Origin: Sabellastarte sp. h YS-2021
Lineage: Eukaryota > Annelida > Polychaeta > Sabellida > Sabellidae
Direction: 5' to 3'
DNA length: 64,000 nt
Assembly (NCBI GenBank): GCA_964017235.1
Contig: OZ024935.1
Span: 34,265,596-34,329,595, forward strand
The position numbers and the translations under genes are program-made. Below, piece after piece: positions 54,137 through 63,789 of this stretch (positions within the stretch are counted from its first letter, which is position 1; each line of letters starts with the position of its first letter). The notes beneath the pieces are model-generated. The model did not search any database. It was not told the DNA's origin and was given only the letters and a program-made list of their open reading frames with translations.

Positions 54137-54255
54137 ATAAGCACTGTGGAATCCATACATTTCAATGGGTAATAGCAGTTAGTAGTCATACCAACACCAA
54201 ACCCTCATGCACTTAACTAGGAAATTCCACCAAATCTTATCTAAGTCTTAACTAC

Positions 54256-56625
54256 TTAAATATAGTCCTGCAAATGACGCGGTCTCCTCCTTTCACGACC
54301 ACTTCTGCTGGGCTGTAATTCAGGTAGCTGATCTCCAGAATCAAGATGTTGTTCAATCTCGAGCGTAGACTCTGGCGAAACTGGGTCATCTGGAAACAAT
54401 TGTACTTTCTCCTGACAGTATCCTGGCAGACTGACATCTGTATTATCTGGCTCATTTTCGAATAGCCAATCCAAACAGAAATCATCTTCATTTTCAGGAT
54501 CCTCTTGGTCAAGGTCGTTCAAAATTTTACTTTGTTTTCTGCGAAGCCACAAAGGAATGGCACAATCTTCACAAGGCTTTAACCTATCATGATGTAGGAC
54601 AAATGACTTCCTCTTGTCAGCTACCTCAAAAATAATAGGTGAAATAACCTTGAAGATGACATATGGGCCTTTCCATACCGGCTGTAACTTAGGACTTATG
54701 CCAATTTTTCTAGCTGAATCAAGGACATACACGAGATCACCAATCTCATACGTAGTCACTTTCAACTTGAGGTCATAGTCCCTTTTCTGTCTTTCTTGAC
54801 TGGACTGCAAGGACTCCCTTGCAAGGGTATGGACTTGACGAAGAATTTGCTGTAGCTTTGTGACATATTCCGCAGAAGTTGTTTCTTCTTGACCGATAGA
54901 GCCGAACATCAAATCAACTGGCAACATGACTTCTCTGCCAAGCATCATCATGTTCGGGGTAAATCCAGTGTGTCTATTGACGGTTGAGCGAATAGCACCT
55001 GCTAGTTGCTGTAGGTGTTCATCCCAGGACTTCTGATTGCTTTTCAGGAAACACCGAATTAACTGCAGTAGGGTGCGGTTATAACGCTCTACCTGACCAT
55101 TGGAGCATGGTCTATAGGGTGTAGTCCTTGTTTTGGTAATCTGGAGCAAATCACAGACAGTTGCGAACAGTTTACCATCAAAATTCTTTCCTTGGTCAGT
55201 GTGAATCTCCACTGGGCATCCTAAACGTGAGATGAATCCATCAACCATACATCGGGCCGTTTCTTCTGCATTCTGATGTGGTAATGGAAAACATTCAAGC
55301 CACTTAGTGAACTGATCCACAATCATCAAGACATATTGGTTTCCCTTGGTGCTTGGAGTGAATGGACCTAGAATATCCACATGCACACGTTCTAATGGAG
55401 ATCCTATGTGGTACTGTCCAAGTCCTGCTTTGGCTTTGGTTTTGGCTTTTTTACTCCTGTTGCACACCTGACAGGATTTCACGAAAAGTTCAACATCCCT
55501 TGACATCTTATACCAAATAAAAGACTTTCGGATACGCAAGAGCGTCTTTGCGATACCCATGTGTCCAATTAATGGTATATCATGATTAAGGGATAAAACT
55601 TCTTGTTTTAGGCTTTCTGGAACTACTAATAATTGTTTTTCCCCAAGGACATTCTTCCAGGAGTACCATAATAAGTTGTTTTGGTAACTTAAACGACTTC
55701 TATTGAGGTAGAAATACTTAACTGCTGGGCTGCATAAGGACAACTCCCTTTGACTAGGGGTTATGTCAGTTTGCAGCCAAACAATTAGTTTTTTCAAACA
55801 AGGATCATTCTGCTGAAGTTTTGACAACTCTTCTTCTGTATATGAGAGAATCCACTGGACATCTGGCTCATCTGGCGAGACAGAAGCTGTTCTAACGGCT
55901 AGAGGAACGGCATCATCGACATCAGATTCAAACCTAGACCACTGCTGATGGGCCCTGGTACAGAATTTACAACCTTGACAAGGTAAATCTGCCAGGTCAA
56001 CACCAGCTTGGTAACAGTTGCAGAAACTTGTTTCATCTGGGATTCTGGACAATCCATCAGCGTTTCCATGTCTGTTTCCAGGTCGATGTTGGACGATCAT
56101 GTCGAATTGACTCAGTTCTTCTAACCATCTGGCTAGTTGACCCTCTATGTACTTGAAACGAAGAAGCCAAGTTAGGCTATTGTGGTCTGTCCTCAGGTAG
56201 AATTTTCGGCCTAAAAGATAGTGACGGAACTGTCTTGTGAATCTGATTACAGCTAGGAGCTCTCTTCTGGTCACACAATACTTGCGTTGTTCTGGGGTCA
56301 GAACATAACTTCCGTAGCTAATCACTTTTTCATCACCATCTTGCAGTTGTGATAGCACAGCACCTATTGCTGTTCCTGAAGCATCCGTATCCAGAATGAA
56401 AACGTCTGTTGCATTCGGATAAGCCAAAATGGGCGCATTGACCAACTTCTCCTTGACGGCGTCAAATGCTTCTTGGTGATTTTCCTGCCATTCAAAAGTT
56501 GCTTTACTTCCCGTCAGTTTGTAAAGTATGGAAGTAAGACCTGCGTAATCCTGGATATGATCACGATGGTAATTCACAAATCCTAGGAATTTCTCTACAT
56601 CTTTCACAGACTGTGGATTGGCCAT
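54256..56625 (-). CDS. Gypsy-1 pol: RNase H and integrase (intact 789 codons)
   Basis: The frame starts in the RT-RNase H connection ('DVEKFLGFVNYHRDHIQDYA'). RNase H residues follow: Asp in 'FILDTDASGTAIGAVLSQL' (about 79-81), Glu in 'TRRELLAVIRF' and Asp in 'YLRTDHNSLTWLL'. The integrase zinc domain (GHMGIAKTLLRIR ... CQVCNRSKK) is at about 355-395; the catalytic core has Asp in 'VHVDILGPF', Asp in 'EIHTDQGKNFDG' and Glu in 'SNGQVERYNRTLL'. A GPY/F-type module ('VWKGPYVIFKVISP') and an acidic tail ending 'RRRPRHLQDYI' follow. Length and motifs are normal for Ty3/gypsy. No chromodomain is seen. It is separated from the RT frame by one frameshift near 56620. Confidence 0.95.
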   Translation of the reverse strand: MANPQSVKDVEKFLGFVNYHRDHIQDYAGLTSILYKLTGSKATFEWQENHQEAFDAVKEKLVNAPILAYPNATDVFILDTDASGTAIGAVLSQLQDGDEKVISYGSYVLTPEQRKYCVTRRELLAVIRFTRQFRHYLLGRKFYLRTDHNSLTWLLRFKYIEGQLARWLEELSQFDMIVQHRPGNRHGNADGLSRIPDETSFCNCYQAGVDLADLPCQGCKFCTRAHQQWSRFESDVDDAVPLAVRTASVSPDEPDVQWILSYTEEELSKLQQNDPCLKKLIVWLQTDITPSQRELSLCSPAVKYFYLNRSRLSYQNNLLWYSWKNVLGEKQLLVVPESLKQEVLSLNHDIPLIGHMGIAKTLLRIRKSFIWYKMSRDVELFVKSCQVCNRSKKAKTKAKAGLGQYHIGSPLERVHVDILGPFTPSTKGNQYVLMIVDQFTKWLECFPLPHQNAEETARCMVDGFISRLGCPVEIHTDQGKNFDGKLFATVCDLLQITKTRTTPYRPCSNGQVERYNRTLLQLIRCFLKSNQKSWDEHLQQLAGAIRSTVNRHTGFTPNMMMLGREVMLPVDLMFGSIGQEETTSAEYVTKLQQILRQVHTLARESLQSSQERQKRDYDLKLKVTTYEIGDLVYVLDSARKIGISPKLQPVWKGPYVIFKVISPIIFEVADKRKSFVLHHDRLKPCEDCAIPLWLRRKQSKILNDLDQEDPENEDDFCLDWLFENEPDNTDVSLPGYCQEKVQLFPDDPVSPESTLEIEQHLDSGDQLPELQPSRSGRERRRPRHLQDYI

Positions 56626-57130
56626 TTCTTACTTTGGTAATGTTGTCTGGATTCACAGCAACACCTTTGAAACTAACCACATGTCCCAAAAATGTAGTTT
56701 CAGTATGGAACAGGCTACACTTTTTGGGCTTAAGTTTCAGATTGTGCTGACGAAACCTTTGAAATGTCAACTCAAGGTTAGCAACATGATCTGTGAAGTC
56801 TTTGCCTAAGACAATCACATCGTCAATGTATGCCAATGTTTTGGTCCATGTTAACCCTCTTAGGACAAATTGAATCACTCTTTGGAATGTGGCGGGAGCA
56901 TTACAAAGCCCAAACGCCATCCGTTTGTGTTCAAATAGTCCATACTTGGTAATAAAGGCTGTTTTGTGCTGATCTTTTTCATCAATTTATATTTGCCAAT
57001 AACCACTCGCCATATCAAGTGTGGAAAAGTATCTATTACCAGACAGCTGATCCAGACATTGTGATATGGATGGTAATGGAAATAAGTCTTTGACTGTTTT
57101 GGCATTCAAAGAACGGTAATCCACACATTA
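56561..57130 (-). pseudogene. Gypsy-1 reverse transcriptase, central part
   Basis: After two stop codons near 57127 ('DGSV' followed by stops), RT blocks continue: 'CVDYRSLNAKTVKDLFPLPS', 'FSTLDMASGYWQI' with a stop after it, 'RMAFGLCNAPATFQRVIQF' and the catalytic 'LAYIDDVIVLG', then 'KPKKCSLFHTETTFLGHVVS'. The YIDD residues are kept. At least three stops and two frame changes fall in this part. Confidence 0.92.
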
Positions 57131-58273
57131 TCAGACAGAGCCATCTCTCTTCCTCACAAGAACTGGTGCAGAGGCCCAGTCTGAGGAAGACTCTGAGATC
57201 ACCCCGATATCCAACATCTGCTTCAGGTTCTCCTCTTCTTCGCCTTCAAAACCTATTGGTGTTCGACGCATAGGATGTTTAACTGGTCGTTCTGTACCAG
57301 TGTCTATTGTATGTTTAATTTCTTTGAAACATCCTATATCATGACTCCCCTTGGAAAATATATCCTGATACTTCAGTAGTAAAGATCTCAAGATGGTTGC
57401 TTCCTCTTCATTCAAGAACTTCTTGGAACGCTGGAACAATCCTTCAAGATGATCTGGAAGACTAGTATGAAGTTCAAGACTGGTAGAAGGTTTCTCAAGA
57501 TTGCTTGAATGTTTTTCAAGACTGCTAGTGTTGATCTTTTTGGAATTCTCAGTCAAAACAACGTCACATTCCATTGCATATCCTAACACATGACCAACAT
57601 GAATTAGAATTGGAACGTCTGTGTCATTGACTAATTGAATTGGGACCATTTCCGCTGCCTGAACAATAGTGTTAGGTAGCAAAACACCTTTGTTTTTACC
57701 GGATGGTGAAATAACTATTTCACCAGACAAAGTTTTTGCTAACCGAGCACTAGTTCTTAAAACACTGCTAGGTGGTAGGAACAATTTTTCATGGGCAATA
57801 ACTGGGACACAAGAGTATTGATTCCCCTCGCTAGTTTTGAATTGATTCAACCTCAGTGAATACCTATTCAACATGAGAGTACCTTTATCCAAGTTCAAAA
57901 CAGCTTTGAAATGACAAAGAAAATCTAAACCAATAATTAAAGGTTCAGCTATATTAGCGACATAGAATTTCCATGTGAATGATTGCGACTCACTGAAGGA
58001 GACTGTTACTCCCTCGAACAGTTTTGCATCAATTTTCACATCTTGAATAATTCCTTCCAATTTAAGCATTCCCTTTAAATCAGGTTTGTTTTCAATCTGT
58101 TCATACAGTTTACTACTCATCAAGGAAATCTGAGCGCCGGTATCTAGTAGTGCTTTGGTTTTAACACCTTGAACAGTGCAATCTACTACAGCGCTAAGGT
58201 TATCCTTGTTACTTTCTCGTGTTTTTCTACACCAAACTCTCTTACATGTCTTGTGATTCACCCAATTATTCAT
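57131..58273 (-). CDS. Gypsy-1 protease and RT N-terminus
   Basis: 'VKTKALLDTGAQISLMSSKL' contains the retropepsin DTGA active site, and 'PLIIGLDFLCHFKAVLNL' the usual ILGxD-like block. A linker follows with Ser/Leu repeats ('SSLEKHSSNLEKPSTSLELH'), then the RT entry 'IKHTIDTGTERPVKHPMRR' and 'MLDIGVISESSSDWASAPVL'. It ends in 'RKRDGSV' at a stop. It lies in a different frame from gag, so a gag-pol frameshift is likely in active relatives. Confidence 0.92.
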   Translation of the reverse strand: MNNWVNHKTCKRVWCRKTRESNKDNLSAVVDCTVQGVKTKALLDTGAQISLMSSKLYEQIENKPDLKGMLKLEGIIQDVKIDAKLFEGVTVSFSESQSFTWKFYVANIAEPLIIGLDFLCHFKAVLNLDKGTLMLNRYSLRLNQFKTSEGNQYSCVPVIAHEKLFLPPSSVLRTSARLAKTLSGEIVISPSGKNKGVLLPNTIVQAAEMVPIQLVNDTDVPILIHVGHVLGYAMECDVVLTENSKKINTSSLEKHSSNLEKPSTSLELHTSLPDHLEGLFQRSKKFLNEEEATILRSLLLKYQDIFSKGSHDIGCFKEIKHTIDTGTERPVKHPMRRTPIGFEGEEEENLKQMLDIGVISESSSDWASAPVLVRKRDGSV

Positions 58274-58309
58274 GTTGAGGGTCGGGGCAACGGGTGAATT
58301 ACCCCTCCC

Positions 58310-59163
58310 TGTTAGTTTAAAGACTTTACAGAGTCAGAAAAGGTTACGTTGGACTTCTCACCCATGGAGCTAGGTCGCATGGTGGAGTCAGAACTACCTT
58401 TAAAACCCTGTGTAGTCCTAGGTGGTGAAGGTGGACTATGGTAGCGTTAGTTATCCCTTCTTGGGCTGGTCCTCCAGTTTGAATCATCACTCCGCTGTGG
58501 ACTTCTCCTGTAGTCTCTGTTTTGTGATGGATGGTACTGTCCAGAACAGGGACTGCCATAGATATTCCTCTGATATCCTTGACTGGATGAAGGAAACCTT
58601 TCAGGGGTACCCGGTGGTGTGTACCTATCACGTCTGGGACCATTATGCTGATAACCAGGTAAGTTCCATGTTGGGTCATAACCCTGATGATCTCTCCAGT
58701 TGGGTTGATCGCTCCTGGTTGATGACCATTGTTTTCTGTCGTAACCATCATATCGCCTCCTGGGACAATTTTGTGCAAAATGTCCTGGTTCACCACAGTT
58801 ATAGCATCTCAGTACATCCTGTCTGTTCTTATTTTCTTTCAACACTTTGTGTAGACCCGAGATGACCTTGTGAAACTTCTTGTGGTGACGACCATCTCTT
58901 CTAGATGTATGGCCCCGGGCTTGTAATGTCTTAGCCACAGTTTCCTCTGATGTGGTAGAAGTATCAGAATCAGTTGAGGGACTTGACGAGTCAGACTCAA
59001 CATATTTGACACTCCTCGCAGAAGCCTTCTTCCCAAGGATAGCTTTGCGTAGTTGCATAGCATCCTGAACAAATTTATAAGCATCTTCAAGGGTGGTGGG
59101 ATGTTTACCAGCAGCTGCAAGCACTGCTGCTTTGTCACGGCAGCCCTTCATGAAAGCATCCAC
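58310..59163 (-). pseudogene. Gypsy-1 gag C-terminal part with CCHC knuckle
   Basis: 'MDAFMKGCRDKAAVLAAAGK' and 'TLEDAYKFVQDAMQLRKAIL' are the capsid end. 'CYNCGEPGHFAQNC' is a perfect C-x2-C-x4-H-x4-C zinc knuckle. An Arg/Tyr/Asp-rich tail follows; a single TAA near 58444 lies in it and the frame runs on to about 58310. It is in frame with the preceding gag part. Confidence 0.9.
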
Positions 59164-59187
59164 GAAAAATGGACTGCATGCCTCTTG

Positions 59188-60729
59188 CTTCTACTCATCT
59201 GGGAATAGGGAGACTATCATTCCTTGCATTCTGGCCAAGTACTTTTCAAGATTTTCATCCTCACGCTGTTCAGTTTGTAAAAGTTCCCATCTCAAGGCAG
59301 CTGGGGATTCCGTCTTCCCAAAGTGATCCTGGAATCTCTTTTTCAGCCAATCAAAGTCCGATTCTTTACTGTTTGGCAGGATTCCATAATACTCTGCTGC
59401 TCCTTTCTTCAGGGACATGGCAAAGTTATGGATCTTCTCAGACTCGGTCCAGGCTAAGGTCTTAGCCACAAGCTCAAACTGAGAAATGTATCCATTCCAA
59501 TGTTCACCTTCAAAGGACAGCTTTGGTACGTGAATCTTGGTCTTCGTCTTGTCTTTATGGGTCACGGTTTTCTTCTGAACTTCATCTTCAGAGCTGTCAG
59601 ATGAGACATGGACATTGTCATTCACCTGACTGACTACACTGACACGTGGTGTCTTGTTGTTGTAAACCCTGTTTGGGCTTTTTTCACGAATAGCAGCTGA
59701 TACACGCTGAATACACTCATCCTGATCTTCAATCCTTGATGTTGAACATCTACTAGTTGTCCTAAGATAGCTAGGTACAGGAGTATACAACGGCTGAGAC
59801 ATCCTGACCTGCTTCTGAGGAACCTTCGCAATAGTTTGTTCTTCTGTAGACCCTGGGTAATTAAACTCTGAAACTGGCCTCAAGTCCAATCCTGTCCACT
59901 GAAGACCTGGTAAATTGGACGGAAGCTCATTTTCCAAATTAAATGTATCTTGCATGGTTCTGAGCTGGCGGTTCACTTTCTCCAATGTAGGCTTATGCTT
60001 GGCTTCAAATATCTTGCTCTGGACATTGACATTTCGCTCGAAAGCTTTTTCAATGTCATCAAGACAATTCTCATCAGCCACACCTTCCAGTTGTTACTTT
60101 TGCTGGACTAAAATCTGTTCATGCTTCTGTAATGCAGCTTCGTTCTCGGTCACAAGCTTGGATAACTCTGTAAAGGAATTTTCCAAGTCCTTCTGTAAAG
60201 CTTGAAAAGCTAGATCCTGCTCCACATCAGTTCGATGTTTACTGATCGAAGGATTGTGGTCACAGGGAGCATGCTTAAGGTTCTGTACTTCCTCTTTGAC
60301 AACCTGCACCTGTTGAGCTAGACCATCTAGATCTTGATGCAGCAAAGAGACTTCCTGTTGATGTTGGTTTTCAGCAATCTCAAGTTGTTGGAGAGAGGTT
60401 ATCGCTTCCTCTTGGGATCTCTGAGTTTCTTTGACCGACTCCAGTTCCCGGTCCAACATCACTTGATGTTGTGTCACCCTGGACTTCAAGGAAGAAAACT
60501 CAGTTTTCTGCTGGTCGTACTCTTCAACTTGTCGATCCAAGCGAGAATCAAGTCTTGAAAACCTAGACTTTGTTTCTTGCATCTTGGACTGTAAATGCTG
60601 ACTAAGGTTCGAGACATCCCTATAGCAGTTGAACATCACTTCCTGCTGAGAAGACGTCAAACCGGACACATCACTCTTCAACATTGCGGTGTCACTTTCC
60701 ACTCTGTTTTTGATGTTTCTCCTCGACAT
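59188..60729 (-). pseudogene. Gypsy-1 gag middle: coiled coil and capsid
   Basis: 60094-60729 is a long predicted coiled coil rich in Gln, Glu and Lys ('SRLDSRLDRQVEEYDQQKTE', 'ENEAALQKHEQILVQQK'). One in-frame TAA at 60094 separates it from 59191-60081, which carries the capsid-like region 'VPKLSFEGEHWNGYISQFEL' and 'FGKTESPAALRWELLQTEQR' followed by 'ENLEKYLARMQGMIVSLF'. Another in-frame TAG at about 59188 precedes the C-terminal part. Confidence 0.88.
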
Positions 60730-61462
60730 CAGTCACTCTCTGATCCAAGCCATCTACTCTGGACTTAAGCTCAAGTTGAGCCGTATGGGTTGAATGAACT
60801 GAATGGTTCAATTCTTCCACTGTGCGGAACAACTTTGTCACTTTGTTGCTGGTATCAACCTGGGTAGATTCCAATTTCTTCACAGACTTCTCTGTTTTTG
60901 ATGTGTTTCCCTTGATTGCGATCAGAACTGACCAAATATCATCAAGTCCTGGCTTTCCAGTAAGTATTGGAATAGAGTCCGAAGTCTCGGGTTCAAGTCC
61001 TGCAGTTCCCTGACTGGGAAAAACCTGATAGGATGAGCCCGACAACTCTACTTTTGGTGACTGCAACTTCTGCTGATCAGTTGATGTTCCCGACAAATGC
61101 AATGATCCTTTGTCAGGGAAAGCATACTGGTCATCCGAATCTTCATCGTCCATCTCCTCCACCTCACGGGAATCTTCCGCGCCAACCTGAACTACAAGGT
61201 GTTCCTGACTGGAGCAAACCTTGTTATCAGGCGACACATTTTTGTCACTGAATATGATGAAACCTGAGTGTTGGAGTTTCTTGATCACTGAATTGCTGAC
61301 AACTTTTGACTTCTGAAGGTCATGCAAGGTCAGCGTACCACCATTTTCTTCCCTCAGGTTCAATATCCTGTCTGCCTTTGCTTCACCAATGCTTTTTATT
61401 GACAATAAATCAGCCTTGGTTATATCTGCAATGTGGACTGGTTTTTTTCCACCGGTAGCCAT
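60692..61462 (-). CDS. Gypsy-1 gag N-terminus with helix-hairpin-helix domain
   Basis: The likely start is the ATG at 61462 ('MATGGKKPVHIADITKADLL'); the open frame continues further upstream but without retroelement-like sequence. Residues 10-70 ('LLSIKSIGEAKADRILNLRE', 'LTLHDLQKSKVVSNSVIKKL') match the tandem helix-hairpin-helix fold of ComEA/DNA-uptake type, which binds DNA non-specifically. A Ser/Asp-rich linker and a coiled-coil start follow. A frameshift near 60720 leads into the next gag segment. Confidence 0.82.
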   Translation of the reverse strand: MATGGKKPVHIADITKADLLSIKSIGEAKADRILNLREENGGTLTLHDLQKSKVVSNSVIKKLQHSGFIIFSDKNVSPDNKVCSSQEHLVVQVGAEDSREVEEMDDEDSDDQYAFPDKGSLHLSGTSTDQQKLQSPKVELSGSSYQVFPSQGTAGLEPETSDSIPILTGKPGLDDIWSVLIAIKGNTSKTEKSVKKLESTQVDTSNKVTKLFRTVEELNHSVHSTHTAQLELKSRVDGLDQRVTDVEEKHQKQSGK

Positions 61463-63013
61463 TTCCAGTTTTTTTAAAGCGAATTTACTCAATTCAACCA
61501 ACAAAAAACCTGACAAACAACAAACCGACAAACACTGTAAATTCAATAACCAACCAGCAAAACAATGCCAAGTCAATTAATGAAATTGTACACAAATAAC
61601 ACACAAATCCGATAATCTAACTTGCAAGGCGGAGCAAAGTTAAAACGAATTAAATCAAACCCAATCTGCACGACAATGCAAAGATATAGGTCAAAGTACA
61701 ATAAATAACTTGCAAGACAAAGCAAAAGTTATTTAGCAAAAATCACAAAAGGTACAGATGAAATGAAGAAAATTTGAAATACTGTTCAAAAATTTAAACT
61801 TTTAAAGAAAATACACTACTTTAATTTTTTTTTTTCCTAAACTAAAAAAAAAAACAACAACATCAAATTCACAGTTCTACCTAATTCAGATTGAATGTAA
61901 TTTTGTTATTGAACCTCAATAAATTTTAAACAAGGTTAAATAAATTTTTACGCAATAAAAGATTAGATTATTGTAATGCAATAAAAAAGGTTTTTTTTCC
62001 CTATTGAAAAATCTTCGCAATAAAAATTTGACTACAAATTTTAACTACAACATATAATCATGCAACTAAATGAAAAATAATGGGTCTTAACTACGGTTAG
62101 TAAGGGCAATTTCTTTCAAAGTTCAATATAAAAATAATTTAAAATAATATTCAGAATACTATTCAAAATTTAATTCAAATCACTAGAAAATTACTACAAA
62201 ATACTACCAACAGAAAATTAAATTTACTTGCAAATGTGCTACTAATTTACTATAAAGACAAATATTTTACTACAAGTACTGTCAAAAATACTATATTTAC
62301 TTCAAATTTCCACAAAAGAACCACTATAAATACACTAAAAAAAATGTACTACAAACACACAGCTCTAGAAATACTATTTTGCTTTGAAAAAATACAGTTG
62401 TGTTGAACAATACAGGTATTTTATTTATCAAATAACGGTGCCGACGACCGACCAATTATTTGCAAACAAAAAGTACCCAATCGATATGAGTTGTAATAAA
62501 CAACTGACAACCAACTCGAGCGATGAACAAATATGACAAGAAAAGCAATAAAGAGCAGTGGAAAAACGAAATTTATACTGCCACACACACACAAATATGA
62601 GTACCGAAACCGTACACTGTTTTACAGCAAATATATTTGTGACAATAATTTAAAACAAAATACCTACAAATATGAAGTAAAATAGTGTATATTTTATAGA
62701 AGTTTACCGGAAATCACGCTAAGATCGCCGATTAACACACTACAAAAACGAAAATTCACGCTAAGAATTGCCGATAATTCACGCTAAGAATTGCCGATAG
62801 GTGAATTTCAGAACACTAAATTACAGCATATTATAGACAAACAAAGTAAAAAATAACAATGAATCGAAGAAATACCTGTTTTATTCACCACAAAACACCA
62901 AGCAAATTCAAACAAAGTTCAAATTCACATGGTGAACGAAAATTAAAGATTCATCACAAATAAACAGAAATACCTACAAAACCAATACCAGAATGTAGTG
63001 GGTGATAAAATCA
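61463..63013 (-). other. Gypsy-1 leader (5' UTR), AT-rich
   Basis: A long leader of about 1.55 kb with no coding similarity, rich in 'actacaaa' phrases. At 62713-62800 'ttcacgctaagaattgccga' is repeated twice with a third diverged copy. Possible splice donors (complement of 'aaatacct') occur near 62660, 62870 and 62970. Confidence 0.7.
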
Positions 63014-63029
63014 CACACTTCTGGTACCA
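63014..63029 (-). promoter_or_regulatory. Gypsy-1 primer-binding site (tRNA-Leu-like)
   Basis: On the minus strand TGGTACCAGAAGTGTG starts 2 nt inside the 5' LTR. It begins with the TGG that pairs with a tRNA CCA end. From memory it matches the 3' end of a tRNA-Leu of the type ending CACTTCTGGTACCA. Confidence 0.75.
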
Positions 63030-63031
63030 GT

Positions 63032-63230
63032 ATTGTAAAATACCAGACTCACCAGTAGTTATCTGTAGTGATGCTGTAGGATTTCTTTTAGGTGTTGTTC
63101 CTTTGGATATGCACAGATAACTGAATGTGCTTAGCTCATTTCCTGTTCTTCACTTCCAGTGGGGAGATACTAAAACTCAAACGGTAGGCGAACGGACTTC
63201 CATTCAAAACTACCCGGCGGCTTCACTTCA
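63032..63230 (-). repeat. Gypsy-1 5' LTR
   Basis: Partner of 50859-51059. The flank on the right is ATATT, equal to the flank left of the other LTR. Confidence 0.93.
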
Positions 63231-63500
63231 ATATTCTAAAGCTGTAAAAGAATTCATAAATGAGATACGAGGCAAAAACACAAAATAGGCTATTTTATGA
63301 CCCCAGTTTGACCCATAAAGGGGTGTCAGGGGGTAAATCTTCACATATAGTTTCACAATACCTTTTAGTACATTCTAAAGCTGTAAAAGCAATAATAAAA
63401 AGGGGATATAAGGCAAAATGTCAAAAGTGGGGAAGAAAATTTGACTTGCTTTCTAGACTCTCCACATATGGTTTCCTACTACCTCCAAATACATTTTATG
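63231..63500. repeat. Satellite right of gypsy-1
   Basis: It continues the array of 50281-50858: 'attctaaagctgtaaaag', 'gagatacgaggcaaaaac', 'ccccagtttgacccataa', and a second unit at 63370-63420. Confidence 0.88.
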
Positions 63501-63789
63501 GCTCTAAATGCAATACTTAAGAAGATAATAGGGGGTTCGCATGAATTTTAAGCTTTCTGGTTGGTACCCCCTCTCTTAAAATCTAACCAGCTTGCGTTTT
63601 TGATAATATAAACATGTGTATGAAATTACAAGCCTCTGCGGTCAGTAGATTTTGCTGAGCGGCGATGACGGGCGGGTGTATCCAAAAAACTATTTTTTGA
63701 TCATGTGACCTTGATAAAGGTTAAAGGTAAAACTTAAGCATGTGAAAAATATTTCCCACGCCTGAAACTGAAGCAAAAACAAATAAGCG
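63501..63789. other. Non-coding spacer
   Basis: No feature recognised. Confidence 0.45.

Larger units (their letters stand above)
50859..63230 (-). mobile_element. Gypsy-1: 12.4 kb Ty3/gypsy element with SR-TatD accessory gene
   Basis: LTRs of about 200 bp lie at both ends (50859-51059 and 63032-63230). Primer-binding site, leader, gag, protease/RT/RNase H/integrase, then an SR-rich/TatD region, a tandem-repeat 3' UTR and a polypurine tract follow in minus-strand order. A 5 bp duplication ATATT flanks it (50854-50858 and 63231-63235). Removing the element restores the repeat phrase seen elsewhere in the satellite ('cttaatacattctaaagctg'). At least ten stops and frame changes affect gag, RT and TatD. 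Confidence 0.95.
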
